A stretch of DNA of 64,000 bases from Saccharomycopsis phalli (GCA_020342235.1 CP073216.1:124001-188000), one strand, 5' to 3'; positions 27,659-38,542 are shown, counted from the stretch's first letter. A program made the numbers and translations. Notes: generated by a model not told the origin, from the letters alone.

Positions 27659-29905
27659 ATGTCATATGTCCACGCGAAAAATCTTGCCAAGAGATTTAAA
27701 CAGGACCGGCGAGTAAGCGGTGCTGACATTTTAAGGCAGGAACTTGATCTTGGCGATGATTTGGATGTCAGCTTATTGACGGAATCCAGTGATTTAGGAA
27801 GGCGTCAGCAGAGTGGATTGAGCAGAGTAGTGACTTCGGAGGATACTGGCGTTTCCAAAATACAAAAGAACCAAATGTCGTCTGCTGATTTCGAAGAGTG
27901 GATCAAATTGGCGACGGATAACAAAATCAACTCTACAAATAGTTGGAATGTCGCCTTGATTGACTATTTCCATGAGATGAGTTTGTTAAAGGAAGGCGGC
28001 AATATAAATTTTCAAAAAGCATCGGCTACCTTGGATGGATGCGTGAAGATCTACTCCTCAAGAGTTGATTCAGTTGCCACTGAGACTGGAAGGTTACTTA
28101 CTGGTTTGGCTACTAAGAAGAATGAAGATGGGGAGAGTGGGGATGCGCAAGAAAGTGGTGAAGCTGATCCTGATACTAGCAATTTGGAAAATAGCGACTT
28201 GAAAAAGAAAAAAATGAGCAAGGCTAGGTTTGTTGACTCGACATTGGTTAATTTCGGCTCGATAAAGATTAAGAAATTGGACCAGGAATTAGAGATCGAT
28301 CCCTTGTTCAAAAGGGCCTTGTCGGAATTCGACGAGGGTGGAGCCAAGAGTTTGTTGTTGAATATCTTGAATGTCAATTCACAAACGCGAGTGGTATTTG
28401 ATACTGCTGGAAAGCAGGAATCTGATGATTTCGAAGCACCAAACGCTAGTATAGCGGACGATAGCAGGATTGAGGAGGATGAAATTGAGGAAGATAAAAG
28501 CGATGAGGATGAAATAGAAGAAGATAAAAGCGAGGAAGATGAAATTGAGCAGGAGGAAAGTGATGATGAAATTGAAGAAGAAGTGGAGAACGAAGTAGAC
28601 GAACCAAAAACTGAAAATAATGAAGTGGAATTACTGAATCTTCGCGACATGATGTTTACGTCCCCAGAGGAAATTGTAAATCAAGAGATATGTCCATCAT
28701 TGAAATCCTTAAACATTGTTCTTGACGATATTAACAAGGCAAAAAGTGTCCTAGGAGACGTGAATTCCAGCAAAGACTTCTATCCAATTGGCCATTCTGG
28801 CAGTGCTAATGGATCTGCAATTATACCCGAAGGTGAAGGTGATGCCAATAATTTTCAGTTGGGGGACGATATCCCTGACTTGGCATTTGATAATGGGGCA
28901 GATTTCGATATAGACGGGGATAATAGCTTTGGCTCGGACAATCAAGATAATGTAGGAAAAATATTTGACGAGGAAAGACCCGAGGAGGATGGTGAGATGG
29001 AAGTGATAAAGATGGATAAAGATTTGATGGCGTACTTTGATCAGAATATGCGAACTAACTGGGCGGGCCCGGAGCATTGGAAAGTATCGGCACTTAAGAA
29101 AAGAGAGGTCAAAGTGACGTCAAGTAATGAACCAGTGGTGCCGAAGAAGGCTAAAGAAGAATTTAGAATCAACTTCTTGGATAGTCTGGACTTGAATGAA
29201 GAGTTTGAAACTGAGCTATTCAAACCAGGCACAAGAATAGACTTGCCAAAGAACCAGCAGGTGTCGGAGAATAACAACTTGTTGCCCAAGGATTTCTTCT
29301 TTGGTTCTGAAAGGCTCTTGAAGCTCTTTACGAAGCCTGATCACATGCGGTCTTTGGTTCACAAGGGTGGCAGTAACCACACTGCTGATGGCTCTATATT
29401 AAACAATGATGATCTAGAAGAACCTGCGGATGAGAATTTCTGGGCCAACAAGTATGAGGAGGATGAGAAGCTAAAAGAGGAGCATCTGGAAAACGATGCT
29501 GGGGAGTTTTTTGGGGACGACGATTTTGGAGCCATTCCAGATGAAGAGCCGACAGATGAACAGTCTGCCAATGTTGGAAATAACTTGATTACTGGTGGAA
29601 GAAGGGTGCGTCCGGAATATGTGAATTTCTCAAGGATTGCCAAGAAAGTCGACGTTAAGTACTTGAAGGATAACCTTTGGAAGTCGGTGAACATTGAGAA
29701 GAAGAAGGATCCTGGCGAAAAGATTGGCTTCAAAGACGTGGTGAAAAACATTGGCAAGATGTATCTGGAGGAAGAGAGTAAGGACTTGAGTACAAGTTTC
29801 TGCTTTATTTGCATGCTACACTTGGCTAACGAGCATGGGTTGACGATAGAAAACAGCAACAACTTCAGTGACTTAAAAATTACATACAACGAAAGTAATG
29901 TATAA
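27659..29905 (+). CDS. BRN1: Condensin kleisin subunit Brn1
   Basis: Kleisin (CAP-H/Barren) that closes the Smc2-Smc4 ring of condensin. Conserved motifs appear in order: the N-terminal helical region DFEEWIKLATDNKINSTNSW (Smc2-binding, about residues 77-96) followed by FQKASATLDGCVKIYSSRVD; an acidic linker with a DEIEEDKS repeat (about 276-300); the WAGPEHWKV block (about 467) that contributes to the DNA-binding safety-belt region; and the C-terminal winged helix (FSRIAKKVDVKYLKDNLWKS, about 655-675) that contacts Smc4. The total of 748 residues equals the usual length (754 in S. cerevisiae). It shares a 125-bp divergent promoter with POP5 and converges on ERG25 with only 15 bp between stop codons. 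Acidic repeats at 28480-28590 are length-variable candidates. Confidence 0.95.
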   Translation: MSYVHAKNLAKRFKQDRRVSGADILRQELDLGDDLDVSLLTESSDLGRRQQSGLSRVVTSEDTGVSKIQKNQMSSADFEEWIKLATDNKINSTNSWNVALIDYFHEMSLLKEGGNINFQKASATLDGCVKIYSSRVDSVATETGRLLTGLATKKNEDGESGDAQESGEADPDTSNLENSDLKKKKMSKARFVDSTLVNFGSIKIKKLDQELEIDPLFKRALSEFDEGGAKSLLLNILNVNSQTRVVFDTAGKQESDDFEAPNASIADDSRIEEDEIEEDKSDEDEIEEDKSEEDEIEQEESDDEIEEEVENEVDEPKTENNEVELLNLRDMMFTSPEEIVNQEICPSLKSLNIVLDDINKAKSVLGDVNSSKDFYPIGHSGSANGSAIIPEGEGDANNFQLGDDIPDLAFDNGADFDIDGDNSFGSDNQDNVGKIFDEERPEEDGEMEVIKMDKDLMAYFDQNMRTNWAGPEHWKVSALKKREVKVTSSNEPVVPKKAKEEFRINFLDSLDLNEEFETELFKPGTRIDLPKNQQVSENNNLLPKDFFFGSERLLKLFTKPDHMRSLVHKGGSNHTADGSILNNDDLEEPADENFWANKYEEDEKLKEEHLENDAGEFFGDDDFGAIPDEEPTDEQSANVGNNLITGGRRVRPEYVNFSRIAKKVDVKYLKDNLWKSVNIEKKKDPGEKIGFKDVVKNIGKMYLEEESKDLSTSFCFICMLHLANEHGLTIENSNNFSDLKITYNESNV

Positions 29906-29920
29906 TGGGGGGAATATAAA

Positions 29921-30889
29921 CTATTTGGCTTTCTTAGCAGCGGCAGTAGCTTTATTCTTCATAGCTTTTTCCCGAGTGCTCTTGGCAGTGATACCGGCTT
30001 CGGTATTCAACACAAAGTCCCACCATCTGAAGGAACTACTGTAGTTTCCAATAAAGTGATGATGGTGCTCATCATGATGGTCTGCGCCAGCCCAGATAGG
30101 AAGCACGTGATGAAGAGACCAAGGGAATTCATAGCCAGAGTGGGCGTCGACAGCTTGGAACAAACGCAAAGTGATCCAGATACAGATTGTAAACAAGTGC
30201 AAGTCACCAGTAAAGTACAACCAGATCAAAGGGCTTCCAATGGTACCAGTACCTAAAAGAGCCACTTCGATTGGATGCGCGTACTCAGCAGCAAAGCCAA
30301 AAGGAGCAGCGTAACGATGATGCTGTTTGTGGATATACTTGTAAAAGACACCATAGTGCAATCCACGGTGAAACCAGTAGTGCCAAGCGTCCTCCATGAC
30401 AAAGAAGACTGCGACTTGCATGGCGATTTTAGTCCAACTAGGGAACGGCACAGAATAGCTGATTCCCAACTTGGTGCAAAGAGGATGGAACAACCAGATT
30501 GGAAACGCCTCTACCAAGAAATGGGAGATCAAGACCGATTTGGCGCATTCCCACTGCTCCTGGTTGGAAGGAAGTTTTGTGTCTTGAATCTTGTACTTGT
30601 TGAAGTATGGTGTTCTGTCGATAATCAACCATGGCAAGCAGCGACCAAAATACATTATTTCGTGCGTCAAAAAGAACAAGAGGCCGGTTGCAAACAAGTC
30701 ATTTTGCATCCACCCGTAATAGGAGGCCCATAATTTTTCAACGAGATTGAGATCAGACACGGACCAGAGGTTGTGGAAAGTTGCTGAAAAAGTCGGTTCC
30801 ACAAGCTCGCTGTAAGTCGAATTTATAAAAACGCTATACCCATTAGTAAAATATACACAGAAGTTCCCATAGTCAACTTACTTGGACAT
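29921..30889 (-). CDS. ERG25: C-4 methylsterol monooxygenase (spliced)
   Basis: ER membrane di-iron oxidase that starts C-4 demethylation of 4,4-dimethylzymosterol in ergosterol synthesis. Exon 1 is 30889-30882 (eight bases, ATGTCCAA), the intron 30881-30834 (48 nt; GTAAGT donor, TACTAAT branch, TATAG acceptor) and exon 2 30833-29921, giving 306 residues. A second in-frame acceptor 24 nt downstream (CTTACAG) would drop eight residues, but the upstream one gives [14 protein letters not shown], matching S. cerevisiae MSAVFNNATLSGLV. Histidine boxes are [18 protein letters not shown] and [12 protein letters not shown]. Several membrane spans precede and separate them. The tail is Lys/Ala-rich and lacks a strong dilysine signal at the expected place except KKAK. 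A sterol-element core lies upstream. Confidence 0.95.
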
Positions 30890-30937
30890 TATGTTTGTTG
30901 ATAACAGCCTAGCCCTGCTGTTGCAACAAAAACTTCT

Positions 30938-30944
30938 TATACGA
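30938..30944 (-). promoter_or_regulatory. Sterol regulatory element core before ERG25
   Basis: TCGTATA on the minus strand, 49 bp before the ERG25 ATG. TCGTATA is the core recognised by the zinc-cluster sterol regulator Upc2/Ecm22. The whole gap between the upstream gene and ERG25 is only 87 bp, so this is a compact promoter. TCACGTGA lies next to it at 30949-30956. Confidence 0.6.
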
Positions 30945-30976
30945 ATTGTCACGTGATATAAACGAGATGTACGACG

Positions 30977-32593
30977 CTATACCAAGCTAAGATTCCAATT
31001 GAATCTTTTTAATGCACCCAACCATTTCACGTAAATATCGTCGTCTTGGTTGTTATTCCAGCTCTCTTTTATTATTTCTAATGCACGCTGTAGGTTGGCA
31101 ATCTTGTAACCTGCCAGAAGAATCTCGGACCGATTAAGAAACATTTGGCGATCAAACTCGGTGACGCAGTTAAAGCCCACCAATACGCATGCTAGACAGA
31201 GCATTGATTTCACCGGAGAGATTACAAGCTCATCTATAAGTTTGTTGCTTTGGAGTACCAATAGCTGTATATCGGGTAATGATGCGGGCATGTGCTTTAG
31301 GCACTGTTTAAGTAAAATGGTCACAATTAGCTTGTAGAGCTGGAAGAGTTTTAGGTGATACTCCAACTGGAAAATGGACTCAAAGTACTCCAACTCGGAC
31401 TGCTTGGGTTTCAAATTCGCAATTTGGGCCTCGAACCCTCGATATTTTGCCTGCAACTCAAGCAAGTAGTGCATGCGTTCATCTTCGGTGAGATCCTGCC
31501 GGTATTCAAGCCTTGAATGTTTCACAACGTAAATGCAATCTCTAAACTTCTTTGAGGTATTCAAGATCTCGCCCATTATCACAAACAATGGTCCGACACA
31601 ACTCTGCAATGAGTCGATATAATGAACACCCTTGTCGTAAACACTGTCATAGCAATCAGTTGGGAATGCCGTACCATTTTCTAATGCAGATGATCCTAGC
31701 AAATCGTGATAGACGAAATTGGATACCAAGAACTTCTCCTCCTTAGAATGTATCAAGCTTTCGATTCCTCCGAGTTTACTTATAATCTTTTGGCAAACTT
31801 TATGGAACTCGAGCCACTTGCCAGAGACATCTCCTATTGATATCTCCACACCTTGGAGAACCGTGGCGCATGCCAACATGCTGATTAGGGACTCTCTATC
31901 GATGGAGTGGTTATCCAAAGTCCTCAAATTCTCGTGCATCTGCTGTACCGAGACATCAAAATATTCAGTATCCTGGCTTCTAAACCGCTCACCCCAGCCG
32001 ATAAGAGCGCATAGCAAAGCCTTGTCCTTAAATGCCAAGGGCAAGTAAAAGTTCAAAAAGTAGTTCTTCTCCGAGGGAACCACGCTTATGGACGATGCAA
32101 TTGAGTAAATAAAGTACTCCAAGTACCCCCTGCCCTTGACACAACACTGGCCATCGGGAATGGTGTACAAGGGTACAGGAAATGACAATTGGAAAATCGT
32201 GTAGTCATCAATATCTGTTGGGCTGAAGTCAATCCCAAGTGAGCCATCGAAGTCAATAGACGAATCAAGCGGGCTATTATTCCTGATCGAGTGGCGGGGT
32301 TTCAGGACTAATGTCAGCCTAGTGGGTGCCTTGTCCTTACGTTCAGTGCTTACTTCCGGCCAGTGACACTGCCTATTAGTACGAACACATAATCCACAGC
32401 TAGGTTTCTTCTCGTCACACTTTTTCCTAGGATATTAGTTACCAAAGCTAGGGGGCCTATTGATGACTTACTTCTTTAGTTTACACTGTTTACAGCCAGT
32501 TCTCGAGCGAAAGGTCGAGCCCATCACAATCCGTAGCTTTTTGAAGTCGCCACTATGAGAATCCATCGATTTGCTAGCTGTTTCCCGCGTCAT
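30977..32593 (-). CDS. Zn2Cys6 fungal transcription factor (spliced)
   Basis: Zinc-cluster regulator whose DNA-binding domain is split by an intron. Exon 1 is 32593-32472, the intron 32471-32427 (45 nt; GTAAGT donor, AACTAAT branch, CTAG acceptor) and exon 2 32426-30977, giving 523 residues. The rebuilt cluster at about residues 34-59 reads C-x2-C-x6-C-x6-C-x2-C-x6-C (GCKQCKLKK|KCDEKKPSCGLC), the canonical binuclear zinc form, preceded by RSRTG. The rest resembles the Fungal_trans_2 middle-homology region (Uga3/Arg81/Lys14-like): a helical block LLCALIGWGERF and a long helical C-terminus. I cannot assign an orthologue or target. It lies just downstream of ERG25 on the same strand, but adjacency does not prove a sterol role. 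A two-codon upstream frame overlaps its ATG. Confidence 0.9.
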
Positions 32594-32598
32594 GACAT
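32590..32598 (-). other. Minimal upstream frame overlapping the zinc-cluster factor start
   Basis: ATG-TCA-TGA, starting five bases before and overlapping the assigned ATG (32593). Ribosomes starting at the first ATG would stop after two codons at the edge of the true start, a layout that can damp translation or permit reinitiation. Whether it is transcribed in the leader is not known. Confidence 0.45.
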
Positions 32599-33028
32599 TG
32601 TCGTGTATCGTTTAATTTAGTACCCCTCCAGGAGGATCTTAACTTCGCCAGTCACGGGGAACGCAGCCTGCTGCACTTACTTGTAGGTAGAAAATTTCGC
32701 CACTAGGAGAGAGTGGTGAAAAAAAGAAACTCATACTTAAAACCACAAATTTTCGGCTTAGTTACGAAAAGTTACCTAAAAGCTAATAACCGTATCTTGT
32801 GTTTGCTTGGTGATATTATTTGCTAGTTGCTGTTGTGAGATCAAAATTACATGGTATTTGTGTAGCCGTGTCTGTCTGGTTTTTCATTGGTTGATTTTCA
32901 AAATAGGAAAGGTTGTGTGACGTTGGCCTTTTACTTCTGTCTTTATTTTTACAAACACAGACTAATACATTGTCGACTCGGATTTTCTGTGTGAAACAAG
33001 TGTTGAACGTTTGCAGATAATTATCATC
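32594..33028. other. Intergenic: divergent zinc-cluster factor / YCK2 promoters
   Basis: A 435-bp divergent region, T-rich on the YCK2 side. No open frame, RNA gene or clear repeat was seen. Confidence 0.5.
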
Positions 33029-34429
33029 ATGAGCAACAGATTATCTGCACAATATCAGTCGAAGGATGGTTCGGCTAACCATCAACTGTCTCACCAATCT
33101 GCCAACGGATCATCATCCGGTGGGAACTCCAACACTATTGTTGGGCTACACTACAAGATCGGCAAAAAGATTGGTGAGGGATCCTTTGGTGTCATTTTTG
33201 AAGGCAGCAACATTATAAACAATGTTCCCGTTGCTATAAAGTTTGAGCCGAGAAAGACTGAGGCACCTCAACTACGTGACGAATACAAGACTTACAAATT
33301 TTTATCGGGCAGCAAGGGTGTTCCTAGTGCTTATTATTTTGGTCAAGAAGGTTTGCACAATATCCTTGTTATTGACTTATTGGGTCCTTCTTTGGAGGAC
33401 TTGTTTGACTGGTGCGGAAGAAGATTCAGTGTAAAGACCACAGTCCAAGTGGCAGTGCAAATGCTTTCGTTAATTGAAACAATCCACAGTCATGACTTGA
33501 TCTATAGAGATATAAAGCCAGACAACTTCTTGATTGGCCGATTAGGCCAGCCGGATGAAAACGAGGTTCATTTGGTGGACTTTGGTATGGCCAAGTTTTA
33601 TATTGACCAACGGACAAAGCAACACATTCCTTATAGAGAAAAGAAGTCATTGAGTGGTACTGCCAGATACATGTCTGTCAACACACATTTGGGCCGGGAG
33701 CAATCTAGAAGAGATGACTTGGAGGCTTTGGGACATGTGTTCTTTTATTTCTTGAGAGGCCAGTTGCCATGGCAAGGATTGAAGGCACCTACTAACAAGC
33801 AAAAGTACGAGAAGATTGGCGAAAAGAAGCGGTCTACTCCGGTTTTGGAGTTGTGTGCCGGCTTACCAAGACAGTTTGCTCAGTATTTGGAGACTGTTCG
33901 GGGGCTTGGCTTTGACCAACAGCCAGACTATGATGGATATAGACGATTGTTATTGTCCGTCTTGGACGATATAGGAGAAAAGTCTGACGGTAAATACGAC
34001 TGGATGAAGCTCAATGGTGGTAGAGGATGGGACTACGCCATTAACAAGAAGCCTAATTTACATGGATACGGGCATCCAAATCCACCGGGTGACAGAGATC
34101 GACACCACCGCCACAACCAAAGAAAAAGAACTCAACAGCCTACTACTGGTGCCAATGGAAAGAGCAACTTTGCCAATGGCACGAATGTCAACGCCCAAGT
34201 TGGCCTTAAAAACAACTCTTCTACTCAAGTGCAGACCACCCAACCTAATAGAATTACTAATCCAAAATCCTCCCAGCCACTTGCAAACAACCAGGCGTCG
34301 AATGCAAACGCCGAAACTAAAGAGGCAGTTGAGCAAGGAGGTGACAATAACATGCGACAAGCACAAGCCGCAGACAAGGAAGAGGAAACCAATAATAAAG
34401 GTTTCTTTGCCAAGCTTTGTTGCGCTTAA
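33029..34429 (+). CDS. YCK2: Membrane-anchored casein kinase I (Yck1/Yck2)
   Basis: Palmitoylated casein kinase I of the plasma membrane, involved in endocytosis, morphogenesis and glucose-sensor signalling. The kinase domain (about residues 41-315) has the glycine loop KIGEGSFGVIFEG, lysine in VAIKFEPRK, catalytic HSHDLIYRDIKPDNFLIG, DFG in HLVDFGMAKF and the CK1 signature SLSGTARYMSVNTHLG in place of APE. The tail is Gln/Asn-rich and ends FFAKLCCA, whose paired cysteines match the palmitoylated C-terminus of Yck1/Yck2. The start is set at 33029 (MSNRLSAQ); the same frame upstream is opened only by a TTG at 33011. At 466 residues it is shorter than S. cerevisiae Yck2 (546), mainly in the low-complexity tail. 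Hrr25 and Yck3 are excluded by the tail and the N-terminus. Confidence 0.93.
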   Translation: MSNRLSAQYQSKDGSANHQLSHQSANGSSSGGNSNTIVGLHYKIGKKIGEGSFGVIFEGSNIINNVPVAIKFEPRKTEAPQLRDEYKTYKFLSGSKGVPSAYYFGQEGLHNILVIDLLGPSLEDLFDWCGRRFSVKTTVQVAVQMLSLIETIHSHDLIYRDIKPDNFLIGRLGQPDENEVHLVDFGMAKFYIDQRTKQHIPYREKKSLSGTARYMSVNTHLGREQSRRDDLEALGHVFFYFLRGQLPWQGLKAPTNKQKYEKIGEKKRSTPVLELCAGLPRQFAQYLETVRGLGFDQQPDYDGYRRLLLSVLDDIGEKSDGKYDWMKLNGGRGWDYAINKKPNLHGYGHPNPPGDRDRHHRHNQRKRTQQPTTGANGKSNFANGTNVNAQVGLKNNSSTQVQTTQPNRITNPKSSQPLANNQASNANAETKEAVEQGGDNNMRQAQAADKEEETNNKGFFAKLCCA

Positions 34430-34497
34430 TTTTCTAAATATATTTTTTTTTATTGAACAGTTGACTTAAGATCTGATCTTTTTTTTTCGATTGCCAA

Positions 34498-34560
34498 AAT
34501 TTCCAAAAAAAAAAACAAAAAACAACCATAAAAACAAAACAAAAAAAAAAAAAAAAAAAC
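34498..34560. repeat. Poly(dA)-rich tract
   Basis: About 60 bp that is nearly all A on the plus strand, including a run of 18 or more, in the 295-bp gap between YCK2 and CUZ1. It is likely a nucleosome-excluding element for the CUZ1 promoter and may also help 3'-end formation of YCK2. Confidence 0.7.
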
Positions 34561-34685
34561 TTAGAGGTTCTTGTCAAAGTCGCTTGATTTTTATCACCAA
34601 CACATTGTTTACTAATTGCATATTGAATATTATCCCATTTACTGTAGATGTATGTGCGGGTGTGTGCTGACTAACGGTACTTGAA

Positions 34686-34694
34686 TTTGCCACC
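34686..34694 (-). promoter_or_regulatory. PACE (Rpn4 site) before CUZ1
   Basis: A perfect GGTGGCAAA on the minus strand (TTTGCCACC on plus), 31 bp before the CUZ1 ATG. PACE is the Rpn4 site of proteasome and associated genes. Cuz1 delivers ubiquitylated substrates to the proteasome with Cdc48, so site and gene agree. Confidence 0.7.
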
Positions 34695-34724
34695 ACCCTT
34701 GGCATTGTTATAAATAGCGAGAGG

Positions 34725-35513
34725 ATGGATGTAGGGTCGGCGAAAATGGTCGACAGCGAGGGGATGATGAATATCGGGAAACATTGCGATTACTGTAGAA
34801 ACATTGACTTTTTGCCGTTTCAATGTGACGAGTGTGGGCTAACGTTTTGTGGAGAGCACCGTCAGAAGCACAACTGCAAAGGCGGGCTAGCGAAGCCAGT
34901 GGAGAAAAAGAAGAGCACGGTGACGCAAAATGGGCCTACGGCTGCGTCGTTGTTCCAGGAGGCGTTGATGCCCAAGTCGTACGAGGCTGAGAAGCAAAGG
35001 AAAGAGGCGAGTGTGGCGAGCGTGCTCAGCAGCACTAGTGCTGGAGCTGCTGCGTTGAGCAAGGTGAAGAGCTTTATTGCGCTGCAAAAGAAACTTGCAA
35101 GCACCCTGACGTCATTTTCGTTCAAGTCTGTGTTTAGCTCCAAGTCTAGTCCCAGCCAGCGGATAGTGCAGATCCACAAGTTGAAAGAAGCAGCCAAGGG
35201 CGACGCGAAGGTACCCTTATCGGAGCGTGTGTATGTGTGGGTGACGTTGGTGCCTGAAAACTCCGGCAGTCTTGCGAGCATCCAGCCGACGCCATTGTAC
35301 TTTAGCCGGAGTTGGCCGGTGGGACGAGCGTTGGACGTGACTGCTGCGCAGTTGAAGATCAAGAACGACAACAACAGGGTGACGGACAAGAAGATGAAGT
35401 TGCAGCTCTACAAGCAGGACGCGCAGGCAGTGCGGCTTGTTCCGGCCAATGGCAGGGTTAGCAAGGAGTTGTTTGACGGTGACAAGCTATATTTGGTGCG
35501 TGGCGAATTATAA
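34725..35513 (+). CDS. CUZ1: AN1 zinc-finger / ubiquitin-like proteasome cofactor Cuz1
   Basis: Cdc48- and proteasome-associated protein of 262 residues, comparable with the 274 of S. cerevisiae Cuz1 (YNL155W). The N-terminal AN1-type zinc finger spans about residues 21-51 (HCDYCRNIDFLPFQCDECG, FCGEHRQKHNC). A Lys/Ala/Ser-rich linker with SSKSSPSQ follows. The C-terminal 100 residues (VYVWVTLVPENS..., ARALD-like turn, KLYLVRGEL) form the ubiquitin-like domain. Three methionines lie before the finger (residues 1, 8 and 14); the first is annotated, but initiation at MMNIGKHC would match homologues equally well. A perfect Rpn4/PACE element and a poly(dA) tract precede it, in line with proteasome-stress induction. 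In other organisms arsenite is a known inducer of this family (AIRAP/ZFAND2). Confidence 0.92.
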   Translation: MDVGSAKMVDSEGMMNIGKHCDYCRNIDFLPFQCDECGLTFCGEHRQKHNCKGGLAKPVEKKKSTVTQNGPTAASLFQEALMPKSYEAEKQRKEASVASVLSSTSAGAAALSKVKSFIALQKKLASTLTSFSFKSVFSSKSSPSQRIVQIHKLKEAAKGDAKVPLSERVYVWVTLVPENSGSLASIQPTPLYFSRSWPVGRALDVTAAQLKIKNDNNRVTDKKMKLQLYKQDAQAVRLVPANGRVSKELFDGDKLYLVRGEL

Positions 35514-35615
35514 AGTATGTAGGGATTGTCTGTTTGCTAGGCATGAATATTTTTAGCATGGCTTTTATCTGCTCTGTTTATGTAGCTCAGCCCCACGATG
35601 CTGTACTAAATGTGA

Positions 35616-37133
<1,518 letters not shown>

Positions 37134-37241
37134 AGCAAAGAATAATTGTAATTTCCAAAGCAGCGTAGACTCAACATGTGCCCCGGGTAACTCTGGCCAT
37201 TGGTTTTTGCAGATGCATTGAATCGGCACACATCCAAGACA

Positions 37242-38156
37242 ATGGTGCCCGCAAAGGTTAAAACGTTGAGTTTATTGTGTACCCTGAAGCTCATGGAGCA
37301 CTTGAGGTTCATTTCTGATGTCGGAGACCTTGCTCCGTTCCATGCTCTCGAGCCTGTGCTCCGCAAAATGACGTCTAGTCAGTTGATGGAAGTCGAATCC
37401 AACTCGCCCCATCTCCAGGACTTTACCCAAAAGGTATGGCGCGATATCATTGGAAAGGAGTTTCCGGAGGCGAAAATAGGACCGGGTGCTGATTTCCGCC
37501 TAGCGTATATGCGTCTTTCTGGCGATTTGCAGAGAAAGCGGCAGAGGGCACTCAGTAACCTCAAGCAAAACTACAAGAAGATTGAAATGGCAAAGTCGCA
37601 AAATGAGGCGGTACGGCTAAGCCAAGAGAAGTCGGTGCGATATATTGCATTGACCACCACTCGAAAACGAAAGAAGTTGTTTTTCAACGATGACACTGCG
37701 CCGGCCATGAAGAAGGTCATGAAAGGGTTTAGTGAAAGAAACAAAATGTTCCAGCCCAGGTTTAATACCACTGCAAGCAGTGGTTCTTCGGGATTGTCCA
37801 AATCAAAGCTTTTTCAGCCGAGAACCGCATATACTTCACCCACTAGTGGGTCTTCACCACGAGCGAATCCAGCACCCAAGACGAGGTCAACGAGTCAACG
37901 AGCGTCTCTAAAGCCCAAGTACGCTGTCCCCCGAGCAATACCTTTGTCGGTACAGCCCAGCAACCAGTCTGGAAGCGTGGGTTTACGGACAGACCGGGCT
38001 GCTAAATCGAGTGTGTTTATGCCGCGGTCAAAGCCGACTGCTGCTACTTACAAGAGGGATTTCGGCACTACAAGGCGACTTGATTCGCAGGTGTCGTTAA
38101 AACCAAGACATGACCAAGAACGACATGACCAAGAACGACATGACCAAGAGCAATGA
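37242..38156 (+). CDS. ELA1: Elongin A
   Basis: F-box-like subunit that, with elongin C and cullin 3, ubiquitylates stalled RNA polymerase II. The N-terminal 100 residues carry the elongin-A pattern: LSLLCTLKLMEHLRFISDVGDLAPFHALEPVLRKMTSSQLMEVE..., then VWRDIIGKEFPE and a basic helical segment. The remainder is basic, Ser/Pro/Arg-rich and low in complexity, ending in three copies of a 15-bp repeat (RHDQE, 38108-38153). The start is set at the ATG at 37242 (MVPAKVKT), because the upstream frame opens only with TTG. At 304 residues it is shorter than S. cerevisiae Ela1 (379). It lies 108 bp after PDR16. The family call rests on the N-terminal block only. Confidence 0.85.
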   Translation: MVPAKVKTLSLLCTLKLMEHLRFISDVGDLAPFHALEPVLRKMTSSQLMEVESNSPHLQDFTQKVWRDIIGKEFPEAKIGPGADFRLAYMRLSGDLQRKRQRALSNLKQNYKKIEMAKSQNEAVRLSQEKSVRYIALTTTRKRKKLFFNDDTAPAMKKVMKGFSERNKMFQPRFNTTASSGSSGLSKSKLFQPRTAYTSPTSGSSPRANPAPKTRSTSQRASLKPKYAVPRAIPLSVQPSNQSGSVGLRTDRAAKSSVFMPRSKPTAATYKRDFGTTRRLDSQVSLKPRHDQERHDQERHDQEQ

Positions 38157-38214
38157 CTAATGTATATTCGCTTTATATTTATCTGCTTTAATCAATGAAA
38201 TAGAGCCCGGCATT

Positions 38215-38445
38215 CTAATGGCCATAGTGCTGCAACGAGGCACTGGCAAATATCTTGTGTAGAGTTTCATTGTCGTCCTCACGAATAAGTGCAATCACAT
38301 GGGTAGCATTGTTCAACTCGACCACTGCATACAAATTAGCGGCCTTTTTGTCAATGACAGATCGAGGTGCCCACGGGGCGTCGTCGTAGTCCTTTAAACT
38401 AATAACCGGCGGCTTCCCGTCAACGTAAGCTGGAAAGTCAGACAT
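38215..38445 (-). CDS. Small conserved-looking protein of unknown function
   Basis: A 76-codon open frame that starts with a proper ATG (38445) and is divergent from CSL4, with 97 bp between start codons. The product is acidic in its first half (PPVISLKDYDDAPWAP), has one moderately hydrophobic strand-like stretch (NLYAVVELNNATHVIALI) and ends QHYGH. There is no signal peptide, membrane span or cysteine. Amino-acid makeup resembles a small globular protein rather than random translation. I do not recognise a family. The compact divergent promoter and the space between ELA1 and CSL4 favour a real gene, but no orthologue is known to me. Confidence 0.55.
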   Translation of the reverse strand: MSDFPAYVDGKPPVISLKDYDDAPWAPRSVIDKKAANLYAVVELNNATHVIALIREDDNETLHKIFASASLQHYGH

Positions 38446-38542
38446 GGTGAATATTCGGAGCTCGCTTTGGCTGATAGCCTGTTTGGTGCGGGTAACTGCG
38501 GTGGAAAGTTTTCTGCGACCTTGTCTAAATTGACAATAGCCA

